A stretch of DNA of 64,000 nt, taken from positions 1 through 64,000 of the forward strand of contig JAHBTL010000022.1 of assembly GCA_019638615.1 (NCBI GenBank). Reading direction: 5' to 3'. Below are positions 15,559 through 25,036 of this stretch, in pieces. The position numbers and the translations under genes were made by a program. The stretch is from Chitinophagaceae bacterium. Lineage in GTDB: Bacteria; Bacteroidota; Bacteroidia; Chitinophagales; Chitinophagaceae. The notes below the pieces were generated by a model. The model was not told where the DNA came from, did not search any database, and saw nothing but the letters and a program-made list of their open reading frames with translations. Within the stretch, counting starts at the first letter, position 1. Every line of letters starts with the position of its first letter.

Positions 15559-17490
15559 TTATACTTTCCCGTTCTTAATTTCATCTACTACTCCCGGATC
15601 GAGCAACGTTGAGGTATCGCCCAGTTTATCCATTTCTCCTTCGGCTATTTTGCGTAAGATTCTCCGCATTATTTTACCGCTCCTGGTTTTAGGCAACCCG
15701 TTCACAAATTGTATCCTGTCGGGTTTTGCAATGGGCCCGATAATGCGCGATACGGTCTGGCTGATGTCTTTGCGGGTATGCTCTTCGTCGCCGTGCATGG
15801 CATTCACAATTACATAGGCATAAATCCCCTGCCCTTTAATTTCATGCGGAAATCCTACTACCGCGCTTTCTACCACGCTGGCATGCATGTTAATGGCGTT
15901 TTCAACCTCGGCCGTACCGATCCTGTGACCGCTTACATTCAGCACATCGTCTACACGCCCGGTTATCCGGTAAAATCCTTCATCGTTTTTTAAAGCGCCA
16001 TCGCCGGTAAAATACAGGTTTTCGTATGTTGCAAAATAGTTGGTCCTGCAACGTTCGTGATCGCCATACGTAGTGCGCAAAATACCCGGCCATGGCGCTT
16101 TGATGCAAAGGTTGCCCTTGTACAATCCTTCTTCATCCTTTTCTGTCACTTCTTTCCCCCGGTCATCTACCAACACGGGTTGCACGCCGGGCAGCGGCAG
16201 GGTAGCCCACGACGGCTTGGCCGGCGTAACGCCTGCAAGGTTGGTAATTAAAATACCGGCGGTTTCTGTTTGCCACCAGGTATCCACGATCGGGCATTTC
16301 TTTTTTCCAATGTTTTCGTTGTACCAGTGCCAGGCTTCCTCATTAATAGGCTCACCCACCGTTCCCAAAACCTGTAGTGAGGAAAGATCTTTATTTTTCA
16401 AAGGTTCCAGCCCATAGCTCATGAGGCTGCGGATAGCCGTAGGCGCCGTATAAAGAATATTTACTTTGTATTTATCCACAATATCCCAAAAACGCCCTGC
16501 ATCGGGCCATGTGGGAACACCTTCAAACATCAGGCTGGTAGCGCCGGCGCTTAACGGGCCGTAAATAATATAGCTGTGCCCGGTGATCCACCCGATATCG
16601 GCGGTACAAAAATGTACCTGCCCGGGTTGATACTGGAAGGTATTTACAAACGTGTAGTTGGTCCACACCATATAGCCACCGCAGGTATGTACCACACCTT
16701 TGGGTTTGCCTGTGCTTCCGGATGTGTACAATATGAATAACGGATCTTCTGCATCCATTTCTTCTGCCTCTCCAAATCCTTCTACAGGCAGGGTGTCGGT
16801 TACTTTCAGCATTTCGTCTTCCCACCACACATCGCGGCCTTTTATCATACTAACGGGAGTGCGTGTACGCGTATATACAATTACTTTTTTTACTACTTTA
16901 TTTCCGATCAGCGCATCATCAATAATGCTTTTCAACGGAATGTCCTTTCCGCCGCGATAAGCGCCGTCGCATGTAACAATAAATTCAGCCTTGGCGTCTT
17001 CAAGGCGGTCAGCAATGCTTTGAGCAGAGAATCCCCCGAATATTACGCTGTGAATAGCGCCGATCCTGGCGCAGGCAAGCACCGCATACGCCAGCTCAGG
17101 AACCATACCCATATAAATACACACTCTGTCGCCTCTTTTTACACCATTATTCTTCAGCACCTGGGCAAACTGGCATACTCTTTTGTGCAGCCGCTCGTAG
17201 GTCACTACCCTTGTTCTTTCTTCGGGATTGTTAGGCTCCCATATAATGGCGGGTTTATCGGCCATAGTAGCTAAATGCCTGTCGAGACAGTTTTCGGTAA
17301 TGTTCAGCTTGCCTCCGGCGAACCATTCTACTTTCGGTTCTTTAAAATTCCAGTTCAGCACTTTGTCCCACTTTTTCCGCCATTGAAAGGTCTCTGCTAT
17401 TTCTCCCCAGAAAGCTTCAGGATCATCTACACTCTTTTTATACGCCGCTTTGTAAGCTTCTACACTTTTTAATTGATAGGGGTAAGACAT
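15559..17490 (-). CDS. acs: Acetyl-CoA synthetase
   Basis: 643 aa, the usual length for AMP-forming acetyl-CoA synthetase. ANL-superfamily motifs are YTSGSTGKPKG (residues 255-265, P-loop), the DTWWQTETAG substrate segment, YFTGDGA, and the C-terminal TRSGKIMRR with Lys606, the acetylation-regulated catalytic lysine of the family. It makes acetyl-CoA from acetate, ATP and CoA in the cytosol. It is a single gene with no obvious partner; the next leftward gene lies 110 bp upstream of its start. Confidence 0.97.
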   Translation of the reverse strand: MSYPYQLKSVEAYKAAYKKSVDDPEAFWGEIAETFQWRKKWDKVLNWNFKEPKVEWFAGGKLNITENCLDRHLATMADKPAIIWEPNNPEERTRVVTYERLHKRVCQFAQVLKNNGVKRGDRVCIYMGMVPELAYAVLACARIGAIHSVIFGGFSAQSIADRLEDAKAEFIVTCDGAYRGGKDIPLKSIIDDALIGNKVVKKVIVYTRTRTPVSMIKGRDVWWEDEMLKVTDTLPVEGFGEAEEMDAEDPLFILYTSGSTGKPKGVVHTCGGYMVWTNYTFVNTFQYQPGQVHFCTADIGWITGHSYIIYGPLSAGATSLMFEGVPTWPDAGRFWDIVDKYKVNILYTAPTAIRSLMSYGLEPLKNKDLSSLQVLGTVGEPINEEAWHWYNENIGKKKCPIVDTWWQTETAGILITNLAGVTPAKPSWATLPLPGVQPVLVDDRGKEVTEKDEEGLYKGNLCIKAPWPGILRTTYGDHERCRTNYFATYENLYFTGDGALKNDEGFYRITGRVDDVLNVSGHRIGTAEVENAINMHASVVESAVVGFPHEIKGQGIYAYVIVNAMHGDEEHTRKDISQTVSRIIGPIAKPDRIQFVNGLPKTRSGKIMRRILRKIAEGEMDKLGDTSTLLDPGVVDEIKNGKV

Positions 17491-17600
17491 AATCGTTAAA
17501 ATGGTTTTGATTCTTTAAGGAGCCTTAAAATTAGCCAGATTCGGTTGAAAAGCATGCAATATTTGTAAATTAATACGCATTCGTTTGTGTAAAAACGGGC

Positions 17601-18428
17601 TCAGTGAGTCAGCAGGCTGTCCAGCTTTTGCCTGAATACAGGGAAATCGGCGAGGTTGTTATGTGCCCCGTTTTCAATCGTAAAAAAATGATCGGATGCC
17701 TTCAACCCTTCTTTCAATTTTTTTGCATTGTTATAGGGTATAACATTGTCTTTTGTTCCATGAAAAATAGTTACAGGCGCGTTTATGATGCTGATGTATT
17801 TGTAAACGGGCAACTCCAGCCTGATTAATTTGCTTACCGGGTATACAGGCAGGTAATGGGCGGCTAATGAATGAAAGCTATAGTAAGGAGTTTCCAGTAT
17901 TAACTGCTCACAGCTTTTTTTAGCCGCAAGCCATGCGGCCACGCCCGTACCCAGCGATTTCCCGTAAATAACAATGTTACCGGCTTTAAACCTGGAAGCT
18001 GCCATCAGGTATAATTGTTCCGCGTAGTCATACATCTTCTGCTCTGTTAGCCTGCCGGTGCTTTTTCCAAAACCAGGGTAATCTGCCATCCAGACTTCGT
18101 AGCCATTGTGAGTGAACAGGCCGGCATATTCAGCATATCGTCCGATGTTTTTCATATTTCCGTGAAAATATAACACCACGCCTTTGGTTGAATCAGGTGT
18201 TGAGAGAAACTGTACCACATTCATGCTGTATTCTTTATCAAGCTGCACATCCGTTTCGCGATGGGGCATGGTAAATGCATACTTTGTACCGGGTGACAGC
18301 TTTTGAGGACGAAGGAACAGTTGATCCTGAAAAAAATAAATGGCTATCCCTGTTAAAAGATATACTACCAGGATTATATTCAGCCAGCGAAGCCATTTTT
18401 TACGCCGTGGTTTTCTTAACTCTGTCAC
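17601..18428 (-). CDS. Membrane-anchored alpha/beta hydrolase
   Basis: 275 aa. A basic N-terminus and one membrane helix (about 14-33) precede an alpha/beta hydrolase domain of the BEM46/esterase type. Nucleophile Ser158 is in YGKSLGTG, the oxyanion motif is YFHGN (87-91), the Asp is probably in FHGTKDNVIPY, and the His is in NGAHNNL. It lies 5 bp after the paralogous gene at 18434-19222, so the pair is an operon from a tandem duplication. Substrate unknown; acyl esters or phospholipids are plausible. Confidence 0.87.
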   Translation of the reverse strand: MTELRKPRRKKWLRWLNIILVVYLLTGIAIYFFQDQLFLRPQKLSPGTKYAFTMPHRETDVQLDKEYSMNVVQFLSTPDSTKGVVLYFHGNMKNIGRYAEYAGLFTHNGYEVWMADYPGFGKSTGRLTEQKMYDYAEQLYLMAASRFKAGNIVIYGKSLGTGVAAWLAAKKSCEQLILETPYYSFHSLAAHYLPVYPVSKLIRLELPVYKYISIINAPVTIFHGTKDNVIPYNNAKKLKEGLKASDHFFTIENGAHNNLADFPVFRQKLDSLLTH

Positions 18429-18433
18429 GCCTG

Positions 18434-19222
18434 TCAGTATTTGAGAATATCACGTATAAAATTGTGGTATTCGGGGAACGAAGGTAAATTATTGTGTCCA
18501 CCGCCAATGATCCGGATCAAAGTAATTTTATTGGGGTTAAGGCGTTGCAGCTCTTCGCTGTGCCTGATAGGAATGAGCCTGTCTTTTGTTCCGTGAATGA
18601 TATAGGTATGGCAGTTCACGCGCCGTATCCAGCGGTCGGTGCGTAACTGGTAGCGCAGCACATATTTAACAGGAATAAGAGGTAGGAAACGTTCCACTAC
18701 TTTCCTGAAATTATAGTAAGGCGCGTCTAATATCAGGTAACGGGGTTTGTTATCGGAAGCCACCTTGGCTGCAAACCCGCTTCCAATGCTTCTCCCGTAT
18801 ACAATAATGTGATGCTCGTGGTACCTGGCAGCCAGTTGTGTATATACAAATTGCATATCGGCCAGCATTTTTGATTCGCTGCGTTTACCGGTGCTTTTTC
18901 CAAAACCGCGGTAATCTACCAGTACCACATCATATTGATAGCGGTAAAAATCACGGGCATATTTTGCCCAGCCTTTAATGCTTCTGGTATTGCCGTGAAA
19001 GTACAGGATCAGCCCCAGCGGCTCCTTTACAAAAAAGTGCAAGCCATTGATCCGAACGCCGGGCTCAATATCAAAGAAGAGCTCCTCAAAAGGCGCATCG
19101 TATACAAACTTAAAATCTGCGGGTAATTTTTCGGGCTTGAAAATAAAACGATCCTGCACAAAGTACAGCATCAGCAAAAAGGCAATAATGCCTCCGATCG
19201 TATATAATACAAATACAGGCAA
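18434..19222 (-). CDS. Membrane-anchored alpha/beta hydrolase (paralogue)
   Basis: 262 aa. One N-terminal membrane helix (about 4-21) is followed by the same BEM46-like hydrolase fold as its downstream neighbour. Nucleophile Ser145 is in YGRSIGSG, the oxyanion segment is YFHGNTRS, the acid is in IHGTKDRLIPI, and the His is in GGGHNNLPSFPEY. Shared segments (VDYRGFGKSTG against ADYPGFGKSTG) show the two are paralogues. It is first in the two-gene operon. Confidence 0.87.
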   Translation of the reverse strand: MPVFVLYTIGGIIAFLLMLYFVQDRFIFKPEKLPADFKFVYDAPFEELFFDIEPGVRINGLHFFVKEPLGLILYFHGNTRSIKGWAKYARDFYRYQYDVVLVDYRGFGKSTGKRSESKMLADMQFVYTQLAARYHEHHIIVYGRSIGSGFAAKVASDNKPRYLILDAPYYNFRKVVERFLPLIPVKYVLRYQLRTDRWIRRVNCHTYIIHGTKDRLIPIRHSEELQRLNPNKITLIRIIGGGHNNLPSFPEYHNFIRDILKY

Positions 19223-19367
19223 AACAGCGGTTTAGTGCCGTGAATTTAATACAAAGCATTTGCTATTTCCCTGCGAAAATTTGAACTTTATTGCGGTATG
19301 TGCTTATTTCTGATCCTGCCGGAATGAAAATAGTTCTCACACCGAAGGCAAATGCGCCCACAGGCAA

Positions 19368-21329
19368 CTAATCTTTGTATATTCTTTTTAAGTTGAGGTT
19401 GGACACGGGTGCTACGATCAGGGGGAATTTTTCTACGGTAACATAGCTGGCATCCAGCCCGAAACCTCTTTCTTCCGACAGGCTCACTTCCTTGATCCAG
19501 AAATAGCCGCGCATGATCAGTGTTTCCCAGAACGGAAGCTCATTATCCATGCTCAGGAACTTTTCCATTACAATAAACTGGAAATCGCCTACCACATTGT
19601 TCCGCTGAAGACTTTCGTACCGGCTGGTGATATTTACCTCTCTGTTGGCTACCATATCTTCCACCACTTTGCGGAACATAATATTAATACGGGGCTCCAC
19701 ACGGAATCCCAGACGGAATTCAACCCGTATCACTTCATTGGGAATGATGGTTTGTACTTCGTATTCGCAGGTATAGGGATTGTCTAAAGTATCTACATGC
19801 ACAAACCAGTAGATGTCGGCTCTTTTCGGTTTCCGGTTTAAAATGGAGTAAATGATCTTGTGCTCTATTTCTTTGGGATTGTTGGCGCTGGTAAGATAAA
19901 TGAGATGTGTGGCATATTTGGTAACGGAAGGATCGTTGCTGAGCTCCTGCAGCATGGGCAAATAGTCTTCCAGCCGTACAAATTCAACATAGCGGTTCTT
20001 GATCTTCCTGCTCCTGTACCATATATACATGATCAGGAACATCAGCCCGCCGATCACCACGGTTATATAACCGCCATGTGTAAATTTCTGGAGCAATGCA
20101 ACCAGGTAACCGCCTTCAATAAGGAGGTAGCCAATTAAAAACGTCCATATCCAGCTTGACTTTACGCGATGGCTTACCAGGTAATTGGCAAAAAGGATGG
20201 TAGTCATCAGCATGGTAACAATGATGGCCAAACCGTAGGCGGCTTCCATGCGCGATGAGGTTTGGAAATACAGCACTACCCCAACGCAGCCTATATACAT
20301 CATGGTGTTCAACCAGGGAATGAACAATTGCCCCTTTTCTTCAGAGGGGTACCTGATCTTCAGCCGCGGCCAAAGGTTCAGGCGCATGGCTTCACCTATC
20401 AGCGTAAATGACCCGGATATCATTGCCTGGCTGGCAATAACGGCAGCGGCAGTAGCGATCAATACCCCGGGAATAATAAACCATTCCGGCATCAGGTCGA
20501 AAAAGGGATTGATACCGGCATGTGCGCCGGCAGGCGTATCAAGATTATTTTTTAACAAGCTGGCGCCCTGCCCCAGATAATTCAGCAAAAGGCAGGATTT
20601 TACGAATATCCAGGATATACGAATGTTTTCTCTGCCACAATGCCCCAGGTCACTGTACAACGCTTCCGCACCCGTAGTACACAAAAAAACCGCACCCAGG
20701 ATCCACAAGGCATCGGGATTGGAAGCAAGAATTTTTATGGCATAGTATGGGTTAAAGGCTTTCAATATCGACAGGTCGTCGAACAAATGCCAGATACCGA
20801 GCACAGCCAGCATGGTAAACCACAATGACATTACAGGTCCAAAAAACCTGCCGATAGAATAAGTGCCGAATTGCTGCAAAAAGAAAAAAAGCGATAAGAT
20901 AGCAATCACTATATAAATGATGTACTCGTGCAGGTTCTGGAACGTGGGATTTTTTTGTAAACCCTCGATAGCGGAAGTAATCGTAATGGGCGGCGTGATC
21001 ATACCGTCGGCCAGCAATGCCGCACCGCCGATCATGGCCGGCAATACGAGCCATTTTTTCCGCCGCCTCACCAGGGCATACAGGGCGAAAATGCCCCCTT
21101 CCCCTTTGTTATCGGCCTGTAATACCAGGATCACATATTTTATAGTGGTTTGTAACGTAATGGTCCAGATGATGCAGGAAAGGCTTCCGATGATCAGATC
21201 CTCGGTAATGGCCCTGTCTGTAATAATAGCGTTAAAAACATAGAGAGGAGAGGTTCCGATGTCGCCATAAATAATGCCCAGCGCTATAACCAGTCCGGCT
21301 ATAGTAGCTTTGTTTGTATGTTTGCCCAC
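19368..21329 (-). CDS. kup: Kup-type potassium uptake transporter
   Basis: 653 aa. The KUP/HAK family signature YGDIGTSPLYV starts at residue 21. About twelve membrane helices occupy residues 10-440, including the GGIFALYAL and GAEALYSDLGHCG segments, followed by a C-terminal cytoplasmic domain of about 200 aa. It carries out K+/H+ symport at the inner membrane. It is a single gene, divergent from the gene at 21548, with a -7 box upstream. Confidence 0.96.
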   Translation of the reverse strand: MGKHTNKATIAGLVIALGIIYGDIGTSPLYVFNAIITDRAITEDLIIGSLSCIIWTITLQTTIKYVILVLQADNKGEGGIFALYALVRRRKKWLVLPAMIGGAALLADGMITPPITITSAIEGLQKNPTFQNLHEYIIYIVIAILSLFFFLQQFGTYSIGRFFGPVMSLWFTMLAVLGIWHLFDDLSILKAFNPYYAIKILASNPDALWILGAVFLCTTGAEALYSDLGHCGRENIRISWIFVKSCLLLNYLGQGASLLKNNLDTPAGAHAGINPFFDLMPEWFIIPGVLIATAAAVIASQAMISGSFTLIGEAMRLNLWPRLKIRYPSEEKGQLFIPWLNTMMYIGCVGVVLYFQTSSRMEAAYGLAIIVTMLMTTILFANYLVSHRVKSSWIWTFLIGYLLIEGGYLVALLQKFTHGGYITVVIGGLMFLIMYIWYRSRKIKNRYVEFVRLEDYLPMLQELSNDPSVTKYATHLIYLTSANNPKEIEHKIIYSILNRKPKRADIYWFVHVDTLDNPYTCEYEVQTIIPNEVIRVEFRLGFRVEPRINIMFRKVVEDMVANREVNITSRYESLQRNNVVGDFQFIVMEKFLSMDNELPFWETLIMRGYFWIKEVSLSEERGFGLDASYVTVEKFPLIVAPVSNLNLKRIYKD

Positions 21330-21375
21330 GGCTTAATACAGGTTAAAGTATTTCTAACAACTTTATAACAAACGC

Positions 21376-21383
21376 CAAAGGTA
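21376..21383 (-). promoter_or_regulatory. -7 box of kup
   Basis: Read on the minus strand this is TACCTTTG, a full match to TAnnTTTG, 46 bp upstream of the kup start. No TTG is found at the expected -33 spacing. Confidence 0.5.
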
Positions 21384-21547
21384 TACGGTAAATTACAATT
21401 GTTACATGAAATGTTTGTGAGTGAATAATACGGGTGTTTTAGTATAGTTTTGGTTAAAAAAGCCTGATCATCGAGGCGCAATGGCAAAAACACTCTAATT
21501 TGCAAAGGGATGTATCTATTTTAGAGTGAAAAATCATATCCAATCCA

Positions 21548-23074
21548 ATGATGCAAATAAAAAAGATTATAGCTGCCATCGTGATATTGGGCCTGCCGGC
21601 CTGGGGCTTCGCACAGCGCATTTATTATTCTGACCCGGGCAGAGACGACTACCGCCAGGTTAACTTCGAGATCATCGGAAAAGTGAGCGGTGACATCCTG
21701 ATCTATAAAAATCAACGTTCAAAAAACGACCTTTCGATTTTTGACAATGAAATGAAGCTCAAAAACAAAATTGTGCTTGATTTTTTGCCGGATAAGCTGA
21801 TCAACGTGGATTTTGTTGCCTATCCTGACTTCTTTTACATGATATATCAATATGAAAAAAGGAACATCGTGTATTGCAATGTGGTTAAAATGGATGCCGC
21901 AGGACAAAAGCTGGTGGGACCGGTAGAAATAGATACTACCCAGATCGGGGGCGCCAGCGACAATAAAATTTATACAACGGTTTACAGCGAGAATAAGCAG
22001 CGCATAATGGTTTTTAAGATCAATAAAAAGAACGAAAAGAATTATGTGTTTACCACTTTGTTGTATAATGACAAGATGGAGTTTCAGAAAAAAAGCAGGC
22101 TTACTGTTACCATGCAGCAAAGAGATGCCGTATTCAGCGACTTTATAGTAGACAATGAGGGCGATTTTGTTTTTACCCGTTGCGGGAGAACCGGAAGCAG
22201 GGATAATATTTCGCATATGGACCTGATGATAAAGCCGGCACAGTCAGACAGCTTTATAGTAAACAATATTCCGCTAACCAATAATTTTTTGGATGAAATA
22301 AAGCTGAGGGCGGATAACATCAACCGTACCTACCTCATCAGCTCTTTGTATTACAAACAGCGCAGAGGCAATGTTGAAGGGTTGTATATTGCCGTGTGGG
22401 ACAAAGCATTGTCGCAGATAAAAGCCGAAAGCTATAATATTTTCAGCGACCAGCTAAAGCAGGATGCGAAATCGGAGAATACCAATGCCAAAACCGCGTT
22501 TAACGACTATTTTATAAGACAGGTATTGCCTAAAAAGGATGGAGGATTTATTGTAGTAAGTGAACTGTATTTTACTTCGTCGAGGGGTGGTAACTGGAAC
22601 CGGTACGACTACCTGTACAGCCCTTACGGATTTTACCCTTACTCGCCTTACAACAGCTACTGGAGCCCCTATGGGTATGGAAGTCCCTGGAACCGGTGGA
22701 ATTACGGAAACAGTACAAGATATTATAGTGAAAACATTGCGGTTTTTTCTTTCGACCCCGATGCATCCATGCAATGGAGCAATATTTTGCACAAAAGCCA
22801 GTTTGATGATAATTCAGACAACACCTTATCTTACATGATTTACAATACAGGAGGAGAAATTAACTTTTTGTACAACCAGCTGGAACGCAGGGTTCGGCTG
22901 CTAACAGAGCAATCTGTTACTCCCAATGGCAAAATCAACCGGTCACCTACTTTAAAGAACCTGGATCGTGATTACGAATTTCTTCCCAAATACGGCAAGC
23001 AGGTAGGTGCACGGCAGGTAATATTGCCGTGTATGTACAGAAATTATATTTGCTTTGCAAAAATTGATTTTTAA
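21548..23074 (+). CDS. Exported protein of unknown function with Tyr/Pro-rich insert
   Basis: 508 aa with a signal peptide (1-21, AWGFAQ). The body shows repeated beta-strand pairs that could form a propeller-like fold (NVVKMDAAGQKLVGPVEID, GDFVFTRCGRTGSRD, KKDGGFIVVSELYF). Residues about 355-395 form a low-complexity Tyr/Pro/Ser/Trp tract (SPYGFYPYSPYNSYWSPYG). I do not recognise a named family. It is followed 11 bp later by a membrane protein gene, probably cotranscribed. Confidence 0.72.
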   Translation: MMQIKKIIAAIVILGLPAWGFAQRIYYSDPGRDDYRQVNFEIIGKVSGDILIYKNQRSKNDLSIFDNEMKLKNKIVLDFLPDKLINVDFVAYPDFFYMIYQYEKRNIVYCNVVKMDAAGQKLVGPVEIDTTQIGGASDNKIYTTVYSENKQRIMVFKINKKNEKNYVFTTLLYNDKMEFQKKSRLTVTMQQRDAVFSDFIVDNEGDFVFTRCGRTGSRDNISHMDLMIKPAQSDSFIVNNIPLTNNFLDEIKLRADNINRTYLISSLYYKQRRGNVEGLYIAVWDKALSQIKAESYNIFSDQLKQDAKSENTNAKTAFNDYFIRQVLPKKDGGFIVVSELYFTSSRGGNWNRYDYLYSPYGFYPYSPYNSYWSPYGYGSPWNRWNYGNSTRYYSENIAVFSFDPDASMQWSNILHKSQFDDNSDNTLSYMIYNTGGEINFLYNQLERRVRLLTEQSVTPNGKINRSPTLKNLDRDYEFLPKYGKQVGARQVILPCMYRNYICFAKIDF

Positions 23075-23085
23075 ACTTTCTGCCT

Positions 23086-24081
23086 GTGACAGGATTTTTT
23101 AAGAAGAGTACGCCGGTTAATATTATTTATTTACTGCTGTATGCCTTATTGCTCAAAATATATTCGTTCCTCCATCCCCATCCCCCGGTTGCTCAGCCTA
23201 CAGATGGTTTTTTATATCACTGGTTTTTAAACCTGCTGGCGCCCATAGGCGAATCGGCACCTATTATTTACCCATTAATCGTACTTATTCTTACCTTAAC
23301 CCAGGCCCTTTTTTTCAATAATATCATCAACAATGAAAAGCTGCTGCCCCGGCCCAATTACCTGCCGGCAATGTCATACATTCTTATTACATCCCTTTTT
23401 CCCGAATGGTGGCAATTGTCGTCAACATTATTGATCAATACTTTGCTGGTGTGGGTGTGGGGCACTTTGTGCAGGTTATTTAATCATCCCCGCCCTAAAA
23501 CGCTGGTGTTCAATACGGCAATGATGGTAGGGCTTGCCTCCTTCTTTTATTTTCCTGCGATCGGCTTTATCATACTGATTTTTTTTGCGCTTATCTCCAT
23601 GCGGCCTTTTCGTTTAAGTGAATGGCTGGTTGCCATATTAGGAATACTCACGCCATACTATTTTTTATTTGCTTTTTTATTTCTTGCCAACAACTGGAAT
23701 CCGCTTACTTACCTGCCTTCCGTTTCCGTAAGTCTGCCCAGTTTCCAGCAGGACATCTGGGCCGGCATCGCTATTCTGCTGCTGATCGTTCCTTTCCTGA
23801 TCAGCGGTTTTTACATTCAACGCAACATCCTCCGTATGCTGATACAGGTTCGTAAAAGCTGGACGCTGATGCTGGTATACCTGGTGATCGCATTATTGAT
23901 TCCTTTTATCAATTTTAATTCAACATTTGAGTACTGGATTTTATGCGCCCTGCCTTTTGCGGCTTTTCATGCGTATGCCTATTTCTACGCCGAAAAAAAA
24001 TGGCCGCCACTGGTAATTCACTGGCTGCTGGTAGCATTTATTGCTGGGCTTAATTTCTGGGTTGCGGCAAATAAAGGATGA
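23086..24081 (+). CDS. Polytopic membrane protein (DUF6427-like)
   Basis: 331 aa starting with GTG at 23086. About eight to nine hydrophobic segments cover nearly the whole length (INIIYLLLYALLL-type start, FYFPAIGFIILIFFALISM, IWAGIAILLLIVPFL, WPPLVIHWLLVAFIAGL end). The N-terminal GFFKKSTPVNIIYLL resembles the DUF6427 proteins of Bacteroidota; this assignment is from memory of the family and moderate. Function unknown. It is likely in one operon with the exported protein before it. Confidence 0.7.
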   Translation: MTGFFKKSTPVNIIYLLLYALLLKIYSFLHPHPPVAQPTDGFLYHWFLNLLAPIGESAPIIYPLIVLILTLTQALFFNNIINNEKLLPRPNYLPAMSYILITSLFPEWWQLSSTLLINTLLVWVWGTLCRLFNHPRPKTLVFNTAMMVGLASFFYFPAIGFIILIFFALISMRPFRLSEWLVAILGILTPYYFLFAFLFLANNWNPLTYLPSVSVSLPSFQQDIWAGIAILLLIVPFLISGFYIQRNILRMLIQVRKSWTLMLVYLVIALLIPFINFNSTFEYWILCALPFAAFHAYAYFYAEKKWPPLVIHWLLVAFIAGLNFWVAANKG

Positions 24082-24158
24082 CTGGTTTACAACGCCCGGC
24101 CCCTCTGCCCTTGCAATAAAATAACTGGCTTTGTAATTAAAACACGTTTACTTTTAGC

Positions 24159-24893
24159 ATGAACAACAAACCAACACTATATACCTCTCTTTCCCCGGCA
24201 CTGCTTCACTTGTACAATGTAAACGACGCAGTTGTGGTGATCATCGATGTGCTTCGCGCCACTTCTACCATTGCTACGGCCTTGTTTAACGGCGCCAGCT
24301 TTATTATTCCGGTAGACAGCGTGGAAAAATGCATAGAAAAAGGAAAAGAGATGGGGGCCATTACCGCCGGTGAGCGGGATGGCAAAGTAGCCCCCGGCTT
24401 GCAGCATGGCAACTCTCCTTTTGAATACAGTCGAGATTTCATAGGTGGAAAGCCAATGGTGCTGACCACCACGAATGGCACTAAATTGCTTTATATGGCT
24501 GTAGCCAACGGGGCAAAAGATATTATCACCGGCTCATTCCCCAATCTTTCTGCCATTTGCGATCACCTTGTAAAACAAAACAAAAACGTTGTACTCGCAT
24601 GTGCTGCCTGGAAGGATCGTGTAAACCTTGAGGATATGCTTTTTGCCGGAGCCGTTATCCACAGGATAGAAGACCGGTTTTCCATTGACTGTGATTCGAG
24701 TCGCATGGCAAAAAAACTTTATCAGCAGGCAATGCCCAACCTGCTTGATTTTCTTAAAACGCAAAAAGCTTCACACTATATGCGGCTCAGCGGCTATGGG
24801 CTTGAAAAAGATATTCAATACTGTATGACACCGGACACCGCCAATGTTTTGCCCGTTTACCGGGAAGGCAGATTAGTGATTACTCAGGTATGA
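24159..24893 (+). CDS. comB: 2-phosphosulfolactate phosphatase family protein
   Basis: 244 aa, the usual ComB length. Family motifs are VVVIIDVLRATSTIATAL (25-42), AGERDGKVAPGLQHGNSP, TTTNGTKLL, and the CAAWKDRVNLEDMLFAGAV segment. In coenzyme M producers ComB dephosphorylates 2-phosphosulfolactate; in Bacteroidota its product use is less clear and may relate to sulfolactate or capnine-type sulfonolipid metabolism. It is a single gene. Confidence 0.9.
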   Translation: MNNKPTLYTSLSPALLHLYNVNDAVVVIIDVLRATSTIATALFNGASFIIPVDSVEKCIEKGKEMGAITAGERDGKVAPGLQHGNSPFEYSRDFIGGKPMVLTTTNGTKLLYMAVANGAKDIITGSFPNLSAICDHLVKQNKNVVLACAAWKDRVNLEDMLFAGAVIHRIEDRFSIDCDSSRMAKKLYQQAMPNLLDFLKTQKASHYMRLSGYGLEKDIQYCMTPDTANVLPVYREGRLVITQV

Positions 24894-25036
24894 GGTATCA
24901 GCTATGAGCTTTGAGCTATCAGTGCAGATTAACATGGTTTAACTTATCCGTCATTTTTCTGCTGTAAGTTTTTTTCGTAATTTCGCCAATTAACCTTTTT
25001 TTTACCAAACACAGGGTACACCTGATTTTCTAACGC